From: Pseudomonas migulae NBRC 103157
GTDB lineage: Bacteria; Pseudomonadota; Gammaproteobacteria; Pseudomonadales; Pseudomonadaceae
Length of the DNA stretch: 64,000 bases
NCBI RefSeq assembly: GCF_002091715.1
Contig: NZ_BDAG01000005.1
Location: forward strand, 62,001 to 126,000
Direction: 5' to 3'
The notes beneath the pieces are model-generated. The model worked only from the letters and a program-made list of their open reading frames with translations. It was not told the origin of the DNA and did not search any database. The translations under genes were made by a program, and so were the position numbers. Positions 17,770-27,627 of the stretch are shown here, piece after piece; position 1 is the stretch's first letter; each line of letters begins with the position of its first letter.

Positions 17770-18590
17770 AAGGGTTTCTCCAAAACGGCATACACCACTT
17801 GATAAGTCGCCGGCAGGCCTTCGGCCTGACGAAACTGTTCGTAAGCCTCGACCAGGCCGAGAATCCGCGCCCGGCCGGTCAAACCGCCCGGCCGTCCGGG
17901 ATTCAGGTTGTGCGCACCCAGCGCCTTGAGTTCGTGAGTCAGGCTGCGCACATCCGGGTAATGCAGCACGTGAGGACGGGTTTGCAGACTTGCGACCTTC
18001 AAGCCGCTGGCCGCGCACAGCTGTTGATAAACCCCGAACTCGCGGAAGCGGTTGACGTGCACCATGCCATCCACCTGCCGCCAACTGTCACGCAGCTCAA
18101 ACAGCGTGCCCACGCACAGACTAGCAAATGCAAACTTTCCGCCAGGTTTCAGCACACGATGGGCTTCACTGAGCACCGAAGCGAAGTCCGCGCACCACTG
18201 CACCGCCAGACTGGAGAAGATCAGGTCGCACGTCGAATCCTGCAAGGGCAGTCGTTCTGCATCGCCGGCGATGAAATATGTGGCCCCACCCAACGGGCGC
18301 GCGTGATTGAGCATGCCTTCGGCGATGTCCAGCGCCACGCCGTGACCGACAGGAAAACGCTCACCCAGCACACGACTGAAATGCCCGGTGCCACAGCCCA
18401 GGTCCAGCCAGCGACCCGGCACGAAATCACCCGGCAAACGGCTTAACAACTGGCTGCCGACATCACGCTGCAATTCGGCGACGCTGTCATAGCTGGCCGC
18501 CGCGCGGGAAAAGGACGCAGCCACCTGGCGCTTGTCCGGCAAGCCGCCGGACTGCTTTGGATGGGGAAGCGGGAGAGATAAGTCAGTCAT
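17766..18590 (-). CDS. bioC: BioC, malonyl-ACP O-methyltransferase
   Basis: BioC methylates malonyl-ACP so that the fatty acid machinery can build the pimeloyl chain of biotin. The class I SAM methyltransferase motif I is [11 protein letters not shown] near residue 55, with later [12 protein letters not shown] and the [11 protein letters not shown] segment. The start at [10 protein letters not shown] gives 274 residues; MSAV four codons earlier is also possible, and neither has a strong ribosome site. The gene overlaps bioH upstream by eight bases and bioD downstream by four. Confidence 0.94.
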   Translation of the reverse strand: MTDLSLPLPHPKQSGGLPDKRQVAASFSRAAASYDSVAELQRDVGSQLLSRLPGDFVPGRWLDLGCGTGHFSRVLGERFPVGHGVALDIAEGMLNHARPLGGATYFIAGDAERLPLQDSTCDLIFSSLAVQWCADFASVLSEAHRVLKPGGKFAFASLCVGTLFELRDSWRQVDGMVHVNRFREFGVYQQLCAASGLKVASLQTRPHVLHYPDVRSLTHELKALGAHNLNPGRPGGLTGRARILGLVEAYEQFRQAEGLPATYQVVYAVLEKPL

Positions 18591-19314
18591 CACCGCACTC
18601 ATGCAAAAAGGCCTGGATCGCCCCCGCCACACCGTGAGGGTCTTCCAGAAGAAACGCGTGGCCGGCCTGTTCAATCAGGCCGATTTCGACGTCCGGCAGC
18701 AACGCCAGCAAATCCCCCGCCGCTTCGGCCGGCACCAGCCCGTCGAGACCGGCGAACAAATGCAGTTGCGGGCCGCGGAATGCTTGCAACGCCTGACGGG
18801 TATCCAGTTGCGCAAGCAGCTCCAGGCCGCTCATCAATACCGAAGCAGAGGTGTGGGGCGCGCCACCAAGCAGTAACCGAGACAACCCGCGCGGGTCTTC
18901 AGCGCCTTGAGCGCAGAGCAGCGAAAAGCGCTTCAGCGTCATGCGCGGATCGGCACTGCATCCGGCCAGAAACGCGTCGAACGTCTCGCCGGGCATCGCG
19001 CTCGGCCATTGCTCATGGGCGACAAACGAAGGATTGCTCGCCAACGTCAGCAAGCCGCAGCACCGATCGCCGCGTCGGGCCGCCAACTCGGAAGCGAGCA
19101 TGCCGCCGAGGGACCAGCCGCCGAGCCAGGCGTCCTGAGGCACGGTGGAGTCGAGTTCGTCGAGCCATTCTTCAAGGTCGCCGGATTCCAGCTCCGGCAG
19201 CGGCTCGATCTCGACACGCAGGTGTTCGTCCAGCCCTTGCAATGCGGCCGCCAGAGGCTCCAGAGGCGAAATCCCGAGGCCCCAGCCAGGTAGCAGAATC
19301 AGACGATCACGCAT
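18583..19314 (-). CDS. bioH: BioH-type pimeloyl-ACP methyl ester esterase
   Basis: This 243-residue alpha/beta hydrolase should cleave the methyl group from pimeloyl-ACP methyl ester, ending chain elongation. LPGWGLGI forms the oxyanion-side loop near residue 7, and [18 protein letters not shown] holds the nucleophile Ser near residue 75. [10 protein letters not shown] and [11 protein letters not shown] give the Asp and His. It lies between bioF and bioC and overlaps both by eight bases. The [10 protein letters not shown] start matches the start of the fold; a longer frame adds 15 residues inside bioF. Confidence 0.92.
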   Translation of the reverse strand: MRDRLILLPGWGLGISPLEPLAAALQGLDEHLRVEIEPLPELESGDLEEWLDELDSTVPQDAWLGGWSLGGMLASELAARRGDRCCGLLTLASNPSFVAHEQWPSAMPGETFDAFLAGCSADPRMTLKRFSLLCAQGAEDPRGLSRLLLGGAPHTSASVLMSGLELLAQLDTRQALQAFRGPQLHLFAGLDGLVPAEAAGDLLALLPDVEIGLIEQAGHAFLLEDPHGVAGAIQAFLHECGDD

Positions 19315-20485
19315 GGCTTGGCTCCGGTCCCAGTTGTGCAAAACAATCGGCCAGTCCATTTAACAATAGCTGCACCTGCGCCTCGCTGTGCGCGGCGGTC
19401 AGGGTCACACGAAGTCGGGCGCTGCCGGCGGGCACGGTCGGTGGGCGGATCGCGGTCACCATCAATCCACGTTCGCGCAGCATTTGCGACAGGCGCACCG
19501 CACGCCCGGCATCGCCGATCATGATCGGCTGGATCGGCGTGAAGCTGTCCATCAACTCCAGGCCGATCTGCTCGGCGCCTTGCCGGAACTGACTAATCAG
19601 GATGTTCAGATGTTCACGACGCCAGTGCTCGGTGCGCAGCAGTTCCAGGCTTTTCAGCGTCGCGCAGGCCAGGGCAGGCGGTTGGCTGGTGGTGTAAATG
19701 TACGGACGAGCGAACTGGATCAAACTCTCGATCAGTTCTTCGCTGCCGGCAACAAAGGCGCCAGCAGTGCCGAAAGCTTTGCCGAGGGTGCCCACCAGCA
19801 CCGGCACGTCTTCCTGGCTCAGGCCGAAATGCTCGACGATCCCGCCACCGTTGGCGCCCAGCGGACCAAAACCGTGCGCATCATCGACCATCAGCCACGC
19901 GCCTTTGGCCTTCGCTTCCCGGGCCAATGCCGGCAGGTCGGCGATGTCGCCGTCCATGCTGAACACGCCGTCGGTGACCACCAGCGTATTGCCGGTGGCC
20001 TTCTCGAGACGATTGGCCAGACTCGCCGCGTCGTTGTGCAGATAACGATTGAAACGCGCACCTGACAACAGACCGGCATCGAGCAACGAGGCGTGATTGA
20101 GGCGGTCTTCGAGCACCGTATCGCCCTGCCCCACCAACGCGGTCACCGCGCCAAGGTTGGCCATGTAACCAGTGGTAAACAGCAGCGCACGAGGGCGGCC
20201 AGTCAAGTCAGCCAACGCCTCTTCCAGCTCATGATGTGGCGTGCTGTGGCCAATGACCAAATGCGAAGCGCCGCCACCGACGCCCCAACGGGACGCTCCG
20301 GCGCGCCAGGCCTCGATCACTTGCGGATGATTGGCCAGGCCCAGGTAGTCATTGTTGCAGAACGCCAGCAACGGCTGGCCATCGACCACCACTTCCGGGC
20401 CTTGAGGGCTTTCGAGCAATGGACGTTGGCGGTAGAGATTTTCGGCACGACGGGCAGCAAGGCGTGCGGCGAGATCGAAAGACAT
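19307..20485 (-). CDS. bioF: BioF, 8-amino-7-oxononanoate synthase
   Basis: BioF condenses pimeloyl-ACP (or -CoA) with alanine, using PLP. The 392-residue protein carries [13 protein letters not shown] near residue 45, [31 protein letters not shown] and the PLP lysine in [14 protein letters not shown] near 235. Start [19 protein letters not shown] is family-like; an upstream in-frame extension runs into the REP element and is rejected. The gene follows bioB after a REP pair and overlaps bioH by eight bases. Confidence 0.96.
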   Translation of the reverse strand: MSFDLAARLAARRAENLYRQRPLLESPQGPEVVVDGQPLLAFCNNDYLGLANHPQVIEAWRAGASRWGVGGGASHLVIGHSTPHHELEEALADLTGRPRALLFTTGYMANLGAVTALVGQGDTVLEDRLNHASLLDAGLLSGARFNRYLHNDAASLANRLEKATGNTLVVTDGVFSMDGDIADLPALAREAKAKGAWLMVDDAHGFGPLGANGGGIVEHFGLSQEDVPVLVGTLGKAFGTAGAFVAGSEELIESLIQFARPYIYTTSQPPALACATLKSLELLRTEHWRREHLNILISQFRQGAEQIGLELMDSFTPIQPIMIGDAGRAVRLSQMLRERGLMVTAIRPPTVPAGSARLRVTLTAAHSEAQVQLLLNGLADCFAQLGPEPSHA

Positions 20486-20507
20486 GCAGGCCTCAAAGGT
20501 CAGATTT

Positions 20508-20594
20508 GTAGGAGCCGGCTTGCTGGCGATGGCATCACCGCGGTCTGTCTGAACAACCGAGGAGATGCCATCGCCAGCAAGCCGGCTCCTACAG
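20508..20594. repeat. REP inverted pair between bioB and bioF
   Basis: TGTAGGAGCCGGCTTGCTGG and its complement form long facing arms with the family core. It lies inside the biotin transcription unit and could uncouple bioB mRNA stability from the rest. Confidence 0.92.
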
Positions 20595-20601
20595 GTGTTG
20601 A

Positions 20602-21657
20602 TCAAACAGCAGCGTTGTAAAACTGCTCGCTGCTCTTCTGCTCCACCAGCGCCTGTTCGATAGCCGCCTGATGCACTTCATCGGCGTGCTCTTCACGCGC
20701 TTCCGGCAGGATCCCCAGGCGTGAGAACAGTTGCATGTCCTTGTCAGCCTGCGGGTTGGCGGTGGTCAGCAGTTTTTCGCCGTAGAAAATCGAGTTCGCG
20801 CCGGCAAAGAACGCCAGGGCCTGCATCTGCTCATTCATCGCTTCGCGGCCGGCGGACAGGCGCACGTGGGATTGCGGCATCAGGATGCGCGCGACGGCGA
20901 GCATGCGGATGAAATCGAACGGGTCGATGTCTTCGGCGTTTTCCAGCGGCGTACCGGCGACTTTCACCAGCATGTTGATCGGCACCGATTCCGGGTGCTC
21001 CGGCAGGTTGGCGAGCTGGATCAGCAGGTTGGCACGGTCATCGAGGGACTCGCCCATGCCGAGGATGCCGCCGGAGCAGATCTTCATCCCCGAATCACGC
21101 ACGTAGGCCAGGGTCTGCAGGCGCTCGCTGTAGGTGCGGGTAGTGATGATGCTGCCGTAGAACTCGGGCGAGGTGTCGAGGTTGTGGTTGTAGTAATCGA
21201 GCCCGGCCTTGGCCAGCGCTTCGGTCTGGTCCTGATCCAGACGGCCGAGGGTCATGCAGGTTTCCAGGCCCATGGCTTTCACGCCCTTGACCATCTCCAG
21301 CACGTACGGCATGTCTTTGGCAGACGGGTGTTTCCACGCCGCGCCCATGCAGAAACGGGTCGAACCGATGGCCTTGGCGCGGGCAGCCTCTTCGAGGACC
21401 TTCTGCACTTCCATCAGTTTTTCTTTTTCCAGGCCGGTGTTGTAGTGACCGGACTGCGGACAATATTTGCAATCTTCCGGGCAGGCGCCGGTCTTGATCG
21501 AAAGCAGCGTGGAAACCTGGACGCGGTTGGCGTCGAAATGGGCGCGGTGCACGGTCTGCGCCTGGAACAGCAGGTCGTTGAATGGCTGAACGAAGAGTGC
21601 TTTGACTTCGGCCAAAGACCAGTCATGACGCAGAGTTGCAGAGGTGCTGGCGCTCAT
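20602..21657 (-). CDS. bioB: BioB, biotin synthase
   Basis: BioB is the radical SAM enzyme that inserts sulfur into dethiobiotin. The [4Fe-4S] motif CPEDCKYC is near residue 60 and the downstream Cys residues for the auxiliary cluster are present (FCMGAAW, ETCMTLG). The 351-residue length is normal. It is the first biotin gene, with a strong sigma70-type promoter and a BirA-type operator upstream. An in-frame extension of 34 codons would run through the promoter and is rejected; GGAAACACCC precedes the chosen ATG. Confidence 0.97.
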   Translation of the reverse strand: MSASTSATLRHDWSLAEVKALFVQPFNDLLFQAQTVHRAHFDANRVQVSTLLSIKTGACPEDCKYCPQSGHYNTGLEKEKLMEVQKVLEEAARAKAIGSTRFCMGAAWKHPSAKDMPYVLEMVKGVKAMGLETCMTLGRLDQDQTEALAKAGLDYYNHNLDTSPEFYGSIITTRTYSERLQTLAYVRDSGMKICSGGILGMGESLDDRANLLIQLANLPEHPESVPINMLVKVAGTPLENAEDIDPFDFIRMLAVARILMPQSHVRLSAGREAMNEQMQALAFFAGANSIFYGEKLLTTANPQADKDMQLFSRLGILPEAREEHADEVHQAAIEQALVEQKSSEQFYNAAV

Positions 21658-21731
21658 GGGTGTTTCCTTGATTATGCTTGGCAAGCGACTGGGGAATGGA
21701 ATACCCACAGACGCGACACGGATGTTCGGCA

Positions 21732-21759
21732 TATTTAAGGAAGAGCGATGCGCTGTCAA
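21732..21759 (-). promoter_or_regulatory. bioB sigma70-type promoter
   Basis: On the minus strand TTGACA (21754-21759) is a perfect -35 element and TAAATA (21732-21737) a fair -10, spaced by 16 bp; shifting one base gives AAATAT at 17 bp. The promoter is about 75 bp before the bioB start. Confidence 0.7.
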
Positions 21760-22488
21760 CCACGATACAAAGGACCGGTTTACATCTGGTTAAAAAACAA
21801 ACAATCCTGCCTGCTTTGCGACGAGATGGCGGATGAAGCGACGCCGATCTGCACGGCGTGTGAAACCGACCTGCCCTGGCTCGGCGATCACTGCCTGACC
21901 TGCGCCCTGCCCTTGCCCGCGGCGGACATGACCTGTGGCCAATGTTTGATGGCACCGCCCGCCTTCGAACACGTGATCGCCCCGTGGACCTACAGCTTTC
22001 CGGTCGACAGCCTGATCACCCGTTTCAAACACAGCGCCAAGTGGCCATTTGGCAACCTGCTTGGCGAACTTCTCGCTCATTTCCTGCAACATCGCTTCGA
22101 TGAAGCGCTGGATCGGCCAGATGCGCTGGTCCCGGTTCCGCTCGCCACCAGACGTCTGCGTCAACGGGGTTTCAATCAGGCCGCAATGCTGGCTCGCTGG
22201 TTGAGCGCGAGCCTGAATATCCCCTGCGACGAACAGCTACTCAAGAGAATTCAAGACACCAGTGCGCAACAAGACCTGAAGGCCGAAGCCCGCAAAAAGA
22301 ACCTGCGCAACGCCTTCGCCCTGATGCCTGATGCGGTGATCAAGGGGCGTCACCTGGCACTGGTCGACGACGTGCTGACCACCGGCGCAACCGCCCAGGC
22401 TCTGGCGCGCCTGTTGATCGAGGCGGGCGCCTCGCGGGTCGATGTCTATTGCCTGGCGCGCACGCCCAAACCCGGCGACATCGCCTGA
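21748..22488 (+). CDS. comF: ComF-family phosphoribosyltransferase-like protein
   Basis: This 246-residue protein has an N-terminal zinc-ribbon-like part with four CxxC pairs (CLLC, CTAC, CLTC, CGQC within residues 22-70) and a C-terminal type I phosphoribosyltransferase-like domain with [12 protein letters not shown] near residue 210. In naturally competent bacteria ComF is needed for uptake or processing of transforming DNA; its biochemical activity is unsettled. AAGGA six bases before ATG 21748 makes this start convincing, although it places the BirA operator inside the coding sequence. Confidence 0.88.
   Translation: MRCQPRYKGPVYIWLKNKQSCLLCDEMADEATPICTACETDLPWLGDHCLTCALPLPAADMTCGQCLMAPPAFEHVIAPWTYSFPVDSLITRFKHSAKWPFGNLLGELLAHFLQHRFDEALDRPDALVPVPLATRRLRQRGFNQAAMLARWLSASLNIPCDEQLLKRIQDTSAQQDLKAEARKKNLRNAFALMPDAVIKGRHLALVDDVLTTGATAQALARLLIEAGASRVDVYCLARTPKPGDIA
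21753..21785. promoter_or_regulatory. BirA-type biotin operator
   Basis: CTGTCAACC-N15-GGTTTACAT matches the gammaproteobacterial BirA pattern TTGTAAACC-N14/15-GGTTTACAA at 7 of 9 and 8 of 9 positions. It covers the bioB -35 element, so biotinyl-AMP-bound BirA should block bioB transcription. It lies within the first codons of the divergent comF. Confidence 0.78.
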
Positions 22489-22508
22489 CTTGAGCCAGAC
22501 ACAAAACC

Positions 22509-22598
22509 TGTGGGAGCGGGCTTGCTCGCGATGGCGGTTTATCAGCCACATCAATGTTGAATGTGGCGACCTCATCGCGAGCAAGCCCGCTCCCACAG
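22509..22598. repeat. REP inverted pair
   Basis: CTGTGGGAGCGGGCTTGCTCGCGATG and its facing complement flank a spacer that itself contains a short dyad (CCACATCAATGTTGAATGTGG). Confidence 0.92.
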
Positions 22599-22673
22599 AG
22601 ATTGCACCTGACTTGACTCCCGCAGCCCGAGCCGCCAACGTCCTCACCATCGTCACCAGCCAAAGCGCCTGCC

Positions 22674-23438
22674 ATGTCATTGCCCACATTGTTGTCCCAA
22701 CACATTGTCCGTCGCCCGCAGCGCATCGCATTGCTGCAACACATCGCCGAACAGGGCTCGATCACCCGCGCCGCGAAAAGTGCGGGGCTGAGTTACAAAG
22801 CCGCGTGGGATGCCATCGACGAGTTGAACAACCTGGCGCAGAAACCGCTGGTGGAGCGCAGTGTCGGCGGCAAGGGCGGTGGGGGCGCGAAGCTGTCCAG
22901 CGAGGGCGAACGCGTATTGCGCCTGTATCAAAAACTGCAAACGCTGCAGGCTCAGGTGCTGGAAGCGGCCGAAGACGCCAGCGACCTGGACCTGCTCGGC
23001 CGCCTGATGCTCAGAACCAGCGCGCGCAATCAATTGCACGGCAAGGTCGTGGCGATTGAAGCTCAGGGGCGCAATGACCTGATTCGCCTTGAACTGGCCG
23101 AAGGCCTGGCCCTCGATGCACAGATCACCCACGACAGCACCTTGCGCCTGGATCTGGAGCCCGGCACCGAAGTCGTCGCCCTCATCAAGGCGGGTTGGCT
23201 CGAGCTGCTGGCCATCGAAGACACTGCAACACCCGGACACAATGACCTGACCGGCATCATCGAAGAAATCCTCGACGCCGAAGACGGTCCCAGCGAAGTG
23301 CGCATCGGCCTGCCCAATGGCCAGACGTTGTGCGCACTGGCCGAGCCGCTGCACCTGAAAACCCTCGGCCTCGCCACCCATAAACCGGTACGGGTGCAAT
23401 TTGCGCCATCAAACGTTTTGCTCGGTACACCGCTCTGA
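22674..23438 (+). CDS. modE: ModE-type molybdate-responsive regulator
   Basis: ModE senses molybdate and represses the modABC uptake genes. The 254-residue protein has an N-terminal winged helix (residues 10-75: QGSITRAAKSAGLSYKAAWD, then LVERSVGGKGGGGAKL) and two C-terminal TOBE/Mop molybdate-binding repeats (ARNQLHGKVVAIEAQGRND near 125 and a second copy near 190). Length matches E. coli ModE. No modABC genes are in this window, so its targets are elsewhere. Confidence 0.92.
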   Translation: MSLPTLLSQHIVRRPQRIALLQHIAEQGSITRAAKSAGLSYKAAWDAIDELNNLAQKPLVERSVGGKGGGGAKLSSEGERVLRLYQKLQTLQAQVLEAAEDASDLDLLGRLMLRTSARNQLHGKVVAIEAQGRNDLIRLELAEGLALDAQITHDSTLRLDLEPGTEVVALIKAGWLELLAIEDTATPGHNDLTGIIEEILDAEDGPSEVRIGLPNGQTLCALAEPLHLKTLGLATHKPVRVQFAPSNVLLGTPL

Positions 23439-23496
23439 AACACAAGCGTCATTAACGCTCTTTAAGGTGACTGCAAAAACCCGCAGGGAGCCTGAT

Positions 23497-25398
23497 GTGA
23501 GCCTATTAGAAGACAACCAAAACACCGACCTCGAAAACATGGTCGGCCTCAGCCGTCGTGGCTTCATCAGCGCGGGCGCCCTGTGCGGTGCAGCCATGTT
23601 CCTGGGCGGCAACCTGCTGAGCCGCAGCGTGCTCGCGGCCAGTGTCAGCGCAGGCACCAGCAAACTGCTGGGCTTTGACAGCATCCCCGCCGCTACCAGC
23701 GACGCCATTACCCTGCCGCCTGGCTACAAGTCTTCGGTGCTGATCAGCTGGGGCCAGCCGTTGCAAAAGAACGGTCCGGCGTTCGACCCTAGCGGTAACG
23801 GCAGCGCAGAACAGCAGGAAGTGCAGTTCGGCGACAACAATGACGGCATGAGCCTGTTCGAGTTTCCGGGTGAGAAAGACCGGGCGCTGATGGCGATCAA
23901 CAACGAATACACTAACTACCGCTACCTCTACCCACACGGCGGCATGCCGCAATCGAAGGAAGAAGTGCGCAAGGCGCTGGCCTGCGAAGGTGTGTCGGTC
24001 ATCGAAGTGCAGCGCAAGAACGGCCAATGGCAATTCGTTCAAGGTTCGCGCTACAACCGCCGCATTCACGGTAACGCGCCGATCAGCCTCAGCGGCCCTG
24101 CTGCCGGCCATGACCTGTTGAAAACCAGCGCCGACCCGCATGGCAAGAACGTGCTCGGCACCTTCCAGAACTGCGCCAACGGCAAGACGCCGTGGGGCAC
24201 TTACCTGACGTGCGAAGAGAACTTCACCGACTGCTTCGGCAGCAGCAATGCCGAGCAGAAGTTCGACGCCGCGCAGAAACGCTACGGCGTAGTGGCCGCC
24301 AGCAAAGAGATCAACTGGCACCCGCATGACGAGCGTTTCGACCTGGCAAAAAACCCCAACGAACTCAACCGTCACGGCTGGGTGGTGGAAATCGACCCGT
24401 TCGATCCGCAGTCGACCCCCGTCAAGCGCACCGCACTGGGCCGCTTCAAACATGAAAACGCTGCCCTGGCCGAAACCCATGACGGCCACGCCGTGGTGTA
24501 CATGGGCGACGATGAGCGCGGAGAGTTCATCTACAAGTTCGTCAGCCGCGACAAGATCAACCACAAAAACCCGAAGGCCAATCGTGACCTGCTGGACCAC
24601 GGCACCTTGTACGTGGCGCGCTTCGATGCGGGCGACGGCAATGCCGATCACCCGAAAGGCAAGGGCGAGTGGATCGAACTGACCCACGGCAAAAACGGTA
24701 TCGACGCCAGCAGCGGTTTTGCCAATCAGGCCGAAGTGCTGATTCACGCGCGCCTCGCAGCTACCGTGGTGAAAGCCACGCGCATGGACCGTCCGGAGTG
24801 GATCGTTGTCAGCCCCAAGGATGGCCAGGTCTATTGCACGCTGACCAACAACGCCAAGCGCGGTGAAGACGGTCAACCGGTGGGCGGGCCCAATCCGCGC
24901 GAGAAGAACGTTTACGGGCAGATTCTGCGCTGGCGCACCGACCGTGATGATCACGGTTCGAAAAGCTTTGCCTGGGATCTGTTTGTGGTCGCTGGCAACC
25001 CTGGCGTCCACGCTGGCACGCCGAAAGGCGGTTCGTCGAACATCACGCCACAGAATATGTTCAACAGCCCGGATGGCCTGGGTTTCGACAAGGCTGGGCG
25101 CTTGTGGATCCTGACCGATGGCGACTCGAGCAACGCCGGTGATTTTGCCGGCATGGGCAATAACCAGATGCTCTGCGCCGACCCGGTCACCGGGGAGATC
25201 CGCCGCTTCATGGTCGGGCCGATTGGCTGCGAGGTGACGGGGATCAGCTTCTCGCCGGATCAGAAGACGCTGTTTGTCGGGATTCAGCATCCGGGGGAAA
25301 ACGGTGGATCGACGTTCCCTGAGCATTTGCCGAATGGCAAGCCGCGGTCTTCGGTGATGGCGATTTCCCGTGAGGATGGCGGGATCGTCGGCGCCTGA
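23497..25398 (+). CDS. PhoX-family (DUF839) phosphatase, Tat-exported
   Basis: This 633-residue protein belongs to the PhoX/DUF839 family, calcium- and iron-dependent alkaline phosphatases of the periplasm. A twin-arginine signal is visible at residues 17-45 (SRRGFISAGALCGAAMF) ending near VLAASVSA. Further family segments include GDNNDGMSLFEFP, INNEYTNYRYLYPHGG, TCEENFTDCFG and PDGLGFDKAGRLWILTDGD. GTG at 23497 is chosen because GGGAG lies six bases upstream and the Tat motif then sits at the usual distance. I cannot prove phosphatase activity, since some DUF839 members lack it. Confidence 0.88.
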   Translation: MSLLEDNQNTDLENMVGLSRRGFISAGALCGAAMFLGGNLLSRSVLAASVSAGTSKLLGFDSIPAATSDAITLPPGYKSSVLISWGQPLQKNGPAFDPSGNGSAEQQEVQFGDNNDGMSLFEFPGEKDRALMAINNEYTNYRYLYPHGGMPQSKEEVRKALACEGVSVIEVQRKNGQWQFVQGSRYNRRIHGNAPISLSGPAAGHDLLKTSADPHGKNVLGTFQNCANGKTPWGTYLTCEENFTDCFGSSNAEQKFDAAQKRYGVVAASKEINWHPHDERFDLAKNPNELNRHGWVVEIDPFDPQSTPVKRTALGRFKHENAALAETHDGHAVVYMGDDERGEFIYKFVSRDKINHKNPKANRDLLDHGTLYVARFDAGDGNADHPKGKGEWIELTHGKNGIDASSGFANQAEVLIHARLAATVVKATRMDRPEWIVVSPKDGQVYCTLTNNAKRGEDGQPVGGPNPREKNVYGQILRWRTDRDDHGSKSFAWDLFVVAGNPGVHAGTPKGGSSNITPQNMFNSPDGLGFDKAGRLWILTDGDSSNAGDFAGMGNNQMLCADPVTGEIRRFMVGPIGCEVTGISFSPDQKTLFVGIQHPGENGGSTFPEHLPNGKPRSSVMAISREDGGIVGA

Positions 25399-25405
25399 TT
25401 AGCCG

Positions 25406-25490
25406 CCTTCGCGAGCAAGCCCGCTCCCACATTGACCGACATTGCCCAGAAGAATGCGGTCAAATGTGAGAGCGGGCTTGCTCGCGAAAG
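25406..25490. repeat. REP inverted pair
   Basis: Facing canonical halves (CTTCGCGAGCAAGCCCGCTCCCACA and complement, with one mismatch in the right copy) lie after the PhoX-like gene. The spacer also pairs with itself (TTGACCG/CGGTCAA). Confidence 0.9.
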
Positions 25491-25594
25491 CGTCAGCCCG
25501 AACAACACTCATCTCAACCTCAAACACTAAAGACAGCCCGTCTGCGCTACCATGCTTGGCCGGACGCGGCAGCCTGCTGCGCGCAGGAGTCAGC

Positions 25595-26569
25595 ATGGCC
25601 CACCCGTTTGCAACCCTCACCCCAGACCTCGTGCTCGATGCCGTCGAAAGCATCGGCTTTCTCAGTGACGCGCGCATTCTGGCGCTCAACAGCTACGAGA
25701 ACCGCGTCTATCAGGTCGGCATCGAAGACTCCGAGCCACTGATCGCCAAGTTCTACCGCCCGCAGCGCTGGACCAACGAAGCGATTCTCGAAGAGCACCA
25801 GTTCACCTTCGAACTCGCCGAGTGCGACGTGCCGGTGGTGGCGCCGATGATTCACAACGGTGCCAGCCTGCACGAACACAAAGGTTTCCGTTTCACCCTG
25901 TTCCCCCGCCGTGGCGGGCGCGCTCCGGAGCCGGGCAATCTCGATCAGTTGTATCGCCTGGGCCAATTGCTCGGCCGCCTGCATGCCGTGGGCTCGACAA
26001 AACCCTTTGCTCACCGCGAGGCGCTGGGCGTGAAGAACTTCGGTCACGATTCGCTGACGACGCTGCTCGAAGGCAATTTCATCCCCAAAAGCCTGCTGCC
26101 GGCTTACGAGTCCGTGGCCCGCGACCTGCTCAAGCGTGTCGAAGAGGTCTACAACACCACGCCACACCAGAACATCCGCATGCACGGCGATTGCCACCCC
26201 GGCAACATGATGTGCCGCGACGAGATGTTCCACATCGTCGACCTCGACGATTGCCGCATGGGCCCGGCGGTGCAGGACATCTGGATGATGCTCGCCGGCG
26301 ACCGTCAGGAATGCCTGGGTCAGTTGTCGGAACTGATGGACGGCTACAACGAATTTCACGACTTCGACCCGCGGGAACTGGCGCTGATCGAACCGCTGCG
26401 CGCGTTGCGCCTGATGCACTACAGCGCGTGGCTGGCGCGTCGTTGGGATGATCCGGCGTTCCCGCACAGTTTTCCGTGGTTCGGGACCGAGCGGTATTGG
26501 GGTGATCAGGTGTTGGCATTGCGCGAGCAATTGGCTGCGCTCAACGAAGAACCCCTCAAACTCTTCTGA
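25595..26569 (+). CDS. srkA: SrkA (YihE)-like stress response protein kinase
   Basis: This 324-residue aminoglycoside-phosphotransferase-fold kinase matches SrkA/YihE, a Ser/Thr kinase that protects cells under envelope and oxidative stress in enterobacteria. The nucleotide-binding Lys is in LIAKFYRPQRW near residue 50, the catalytic loop is HGDCHPGNMM near 200 and the metal-binding DLDDCRMGP follows near 217. GCAGGAGTCAGC before the ATG fixes the start; the longer frame upstream is REP sequence. Confidence 0.92.
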   Translation: MAHPFATLTPDLVLDAVESIGFLSDARILALNSYENRVYQVGIEDSEPLIAKFYRPQRWTNEAILEEHQFTFELAECDVPVVAPMIHNGASLHEHKGFRFTLFPRRGGRAPEPGNLDQLYRLGQLLGRLHAVGSTKPFAHREALGVKNFGHDSLTTLLEGNFIPKSLLPAYESVARDLLKRVEEVYNTTPHQNIRMHGDCHPGNMMCRDEMFHIVDLDDCRMGPAVQDIWMMLAGDRQECLGQLSELMDGYNEFHDFDPRELALIEPLRALRLMHYSAWLARRWDDPAFPHSFPWFGTERYWGDQVLALREQLAALNEEPLKLF

Positions 26570-26573
26570 CCTC

Positions 26574-26660
26574 TGTAGGAGCCGGCTTGCTGGCGATAGC
26601 CTCTCCTCGGTATTGCTGACAAACCGAGGCGCCTGCATCGCCAGCAAGCCGGCTCCTACA
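26574..26660. repeat. REP inverted pair
   Basis: TGTAGGAGCCGGCTTGCTGGCGATAG and its complement face each other between srkA and rarD. Confidence 0.92.
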
Positions 26661-26719
26661 AAACTCCTGACACATCTATACAATCCCTCCTTTGTTAGCT
26701 GCCTAAGCAAGGATTCTGC

Positions 26720-27607
26720 ATGCAAGCCGCCAACCCGCGTCGCGGGTACATTCTGGGCCTGAGTGCCTACATCATCTGGGGCCTGTTCCCGATCTACTTC
26801 AAAGCCATCGCCAACGTGCCCGCCGTGGAGATCATCATCCACCGCGTGCTCTGGTCCGCGCTGTTCGGTGCCTTGCTACTGATGGTGTGGAAGCATCCTG
26901 GCTGGTGGCGCGAGCTGCGTGACAACCCGAAACGACTGGCGATCCTCGCGCTGAGCGGCACGCTGATCGCGGCCAACTGGCTGACGTACGTCTGGTCGGT
27001 GAACAACGGGCGCATGCTCGAAGCCAGCCTCGGTTACTACATCAACCCGCTGGTGAACGTGCTGTTGGGGATGTTGATCCTCGGCGAACGGCTGCGGCGC
27101 ATGCAGTGGATCGCGGTGGGTCTGGCCGCGATCGGCGTGGCGCAACAGGTATGGCAGGTCGGCAGTCTGCCGTGGGTGTCGCTGGTGCTGGCGCTGACGT
27201 TTGGCTTCTACGGTTTGATCCGCAAGCAGGCGCCGGTCAAAGCCCTGCCCGGCCTGGTGGTGGAAACCTGGATGCTGGTCCCGATTGCCTTGGCCTGGCT
27301 GCTATTCAATCAGACGGCCATGAGCGCTCAGCCCGAGTTCTGGACGACGACCGAAGCCTGGTGGCTGGTTGCCGCCGGGCCGGTAACCCTCGTGCCGCTG
27401 GTGTGTTTCAACGCCGCCGCACGGCATTTGCCCTACACCACGCTGGGATTCCTCCAGTACCTGGCACCGACATTGGTGCTGCTGCAAGCCGTGCTGCTGT
27501 TTGGCGAACATTTGTCGTCAAGCACACTGGTGGCGTTTATCTTTATCTGGGCCGGGCTGGCGGTTTACAGCGTCGATGCGTGGATAAGTTTGCGCCGACG
27601 CAGCTGA
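26720..27607 (+). CDS. rarD: RarD-type EamA-family transporter
   Basis: This 295-residue inner-membrane protein has ten predicted transmembrane segments of the drug/metabolite transporter superfamily. Signature segments are GYILGLSAYIIWGLFPIYFK at the N-terminus, SLGYYINPLVNVLLGMLILGE and LGFLQYLAPTLVLLQAVLLFGE. The E. coli homologue RarD was named from chloramphenicol phenotypes, but the substrate is not established. It stands alone with REP DNA before and a non-coding region with DnaA-box-like 9-mers after it. Confidence 0.92.
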   Translation: MQAANPRRGYILGLSAYIIWGLFPIYFKAIANVPAVEIIIHRVLWSALFGALLLMVWKHPGWWRELRDNPKRLAILALSGTLIAANWLTYVWSVNNGRMLEASLGYYINPLVNVLLGMLILGERLRRMQWIAVGLAAIGVAQQVWQVGSLPWVSLVLALTFGFYGLIRKQAPVKALPGLVVETWMLVPIALAWLLFNQTAMSAQPEFWTTTEAWWLVAAGPVTLVPLVCFNAAARHLPYTTLGFLQYLAPTLVLLQAVLLFGEHLSSSTLVAFIFIWAGLAVYSVDAWISLRRRS

Positions 27608-27627
27608 TCAAAAATCGTACGAACCTC

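Noticed and set aside
25442..25594. N-terminal extensions of several genes running into REP elements (srkA, pqqC, bioF, purU, creD, GST)
   Set aside because: The extended parts translate REP sequence (recurrent SRLAGD or ASKPAPT-like strings), and good ribosome sites precede the later starts.
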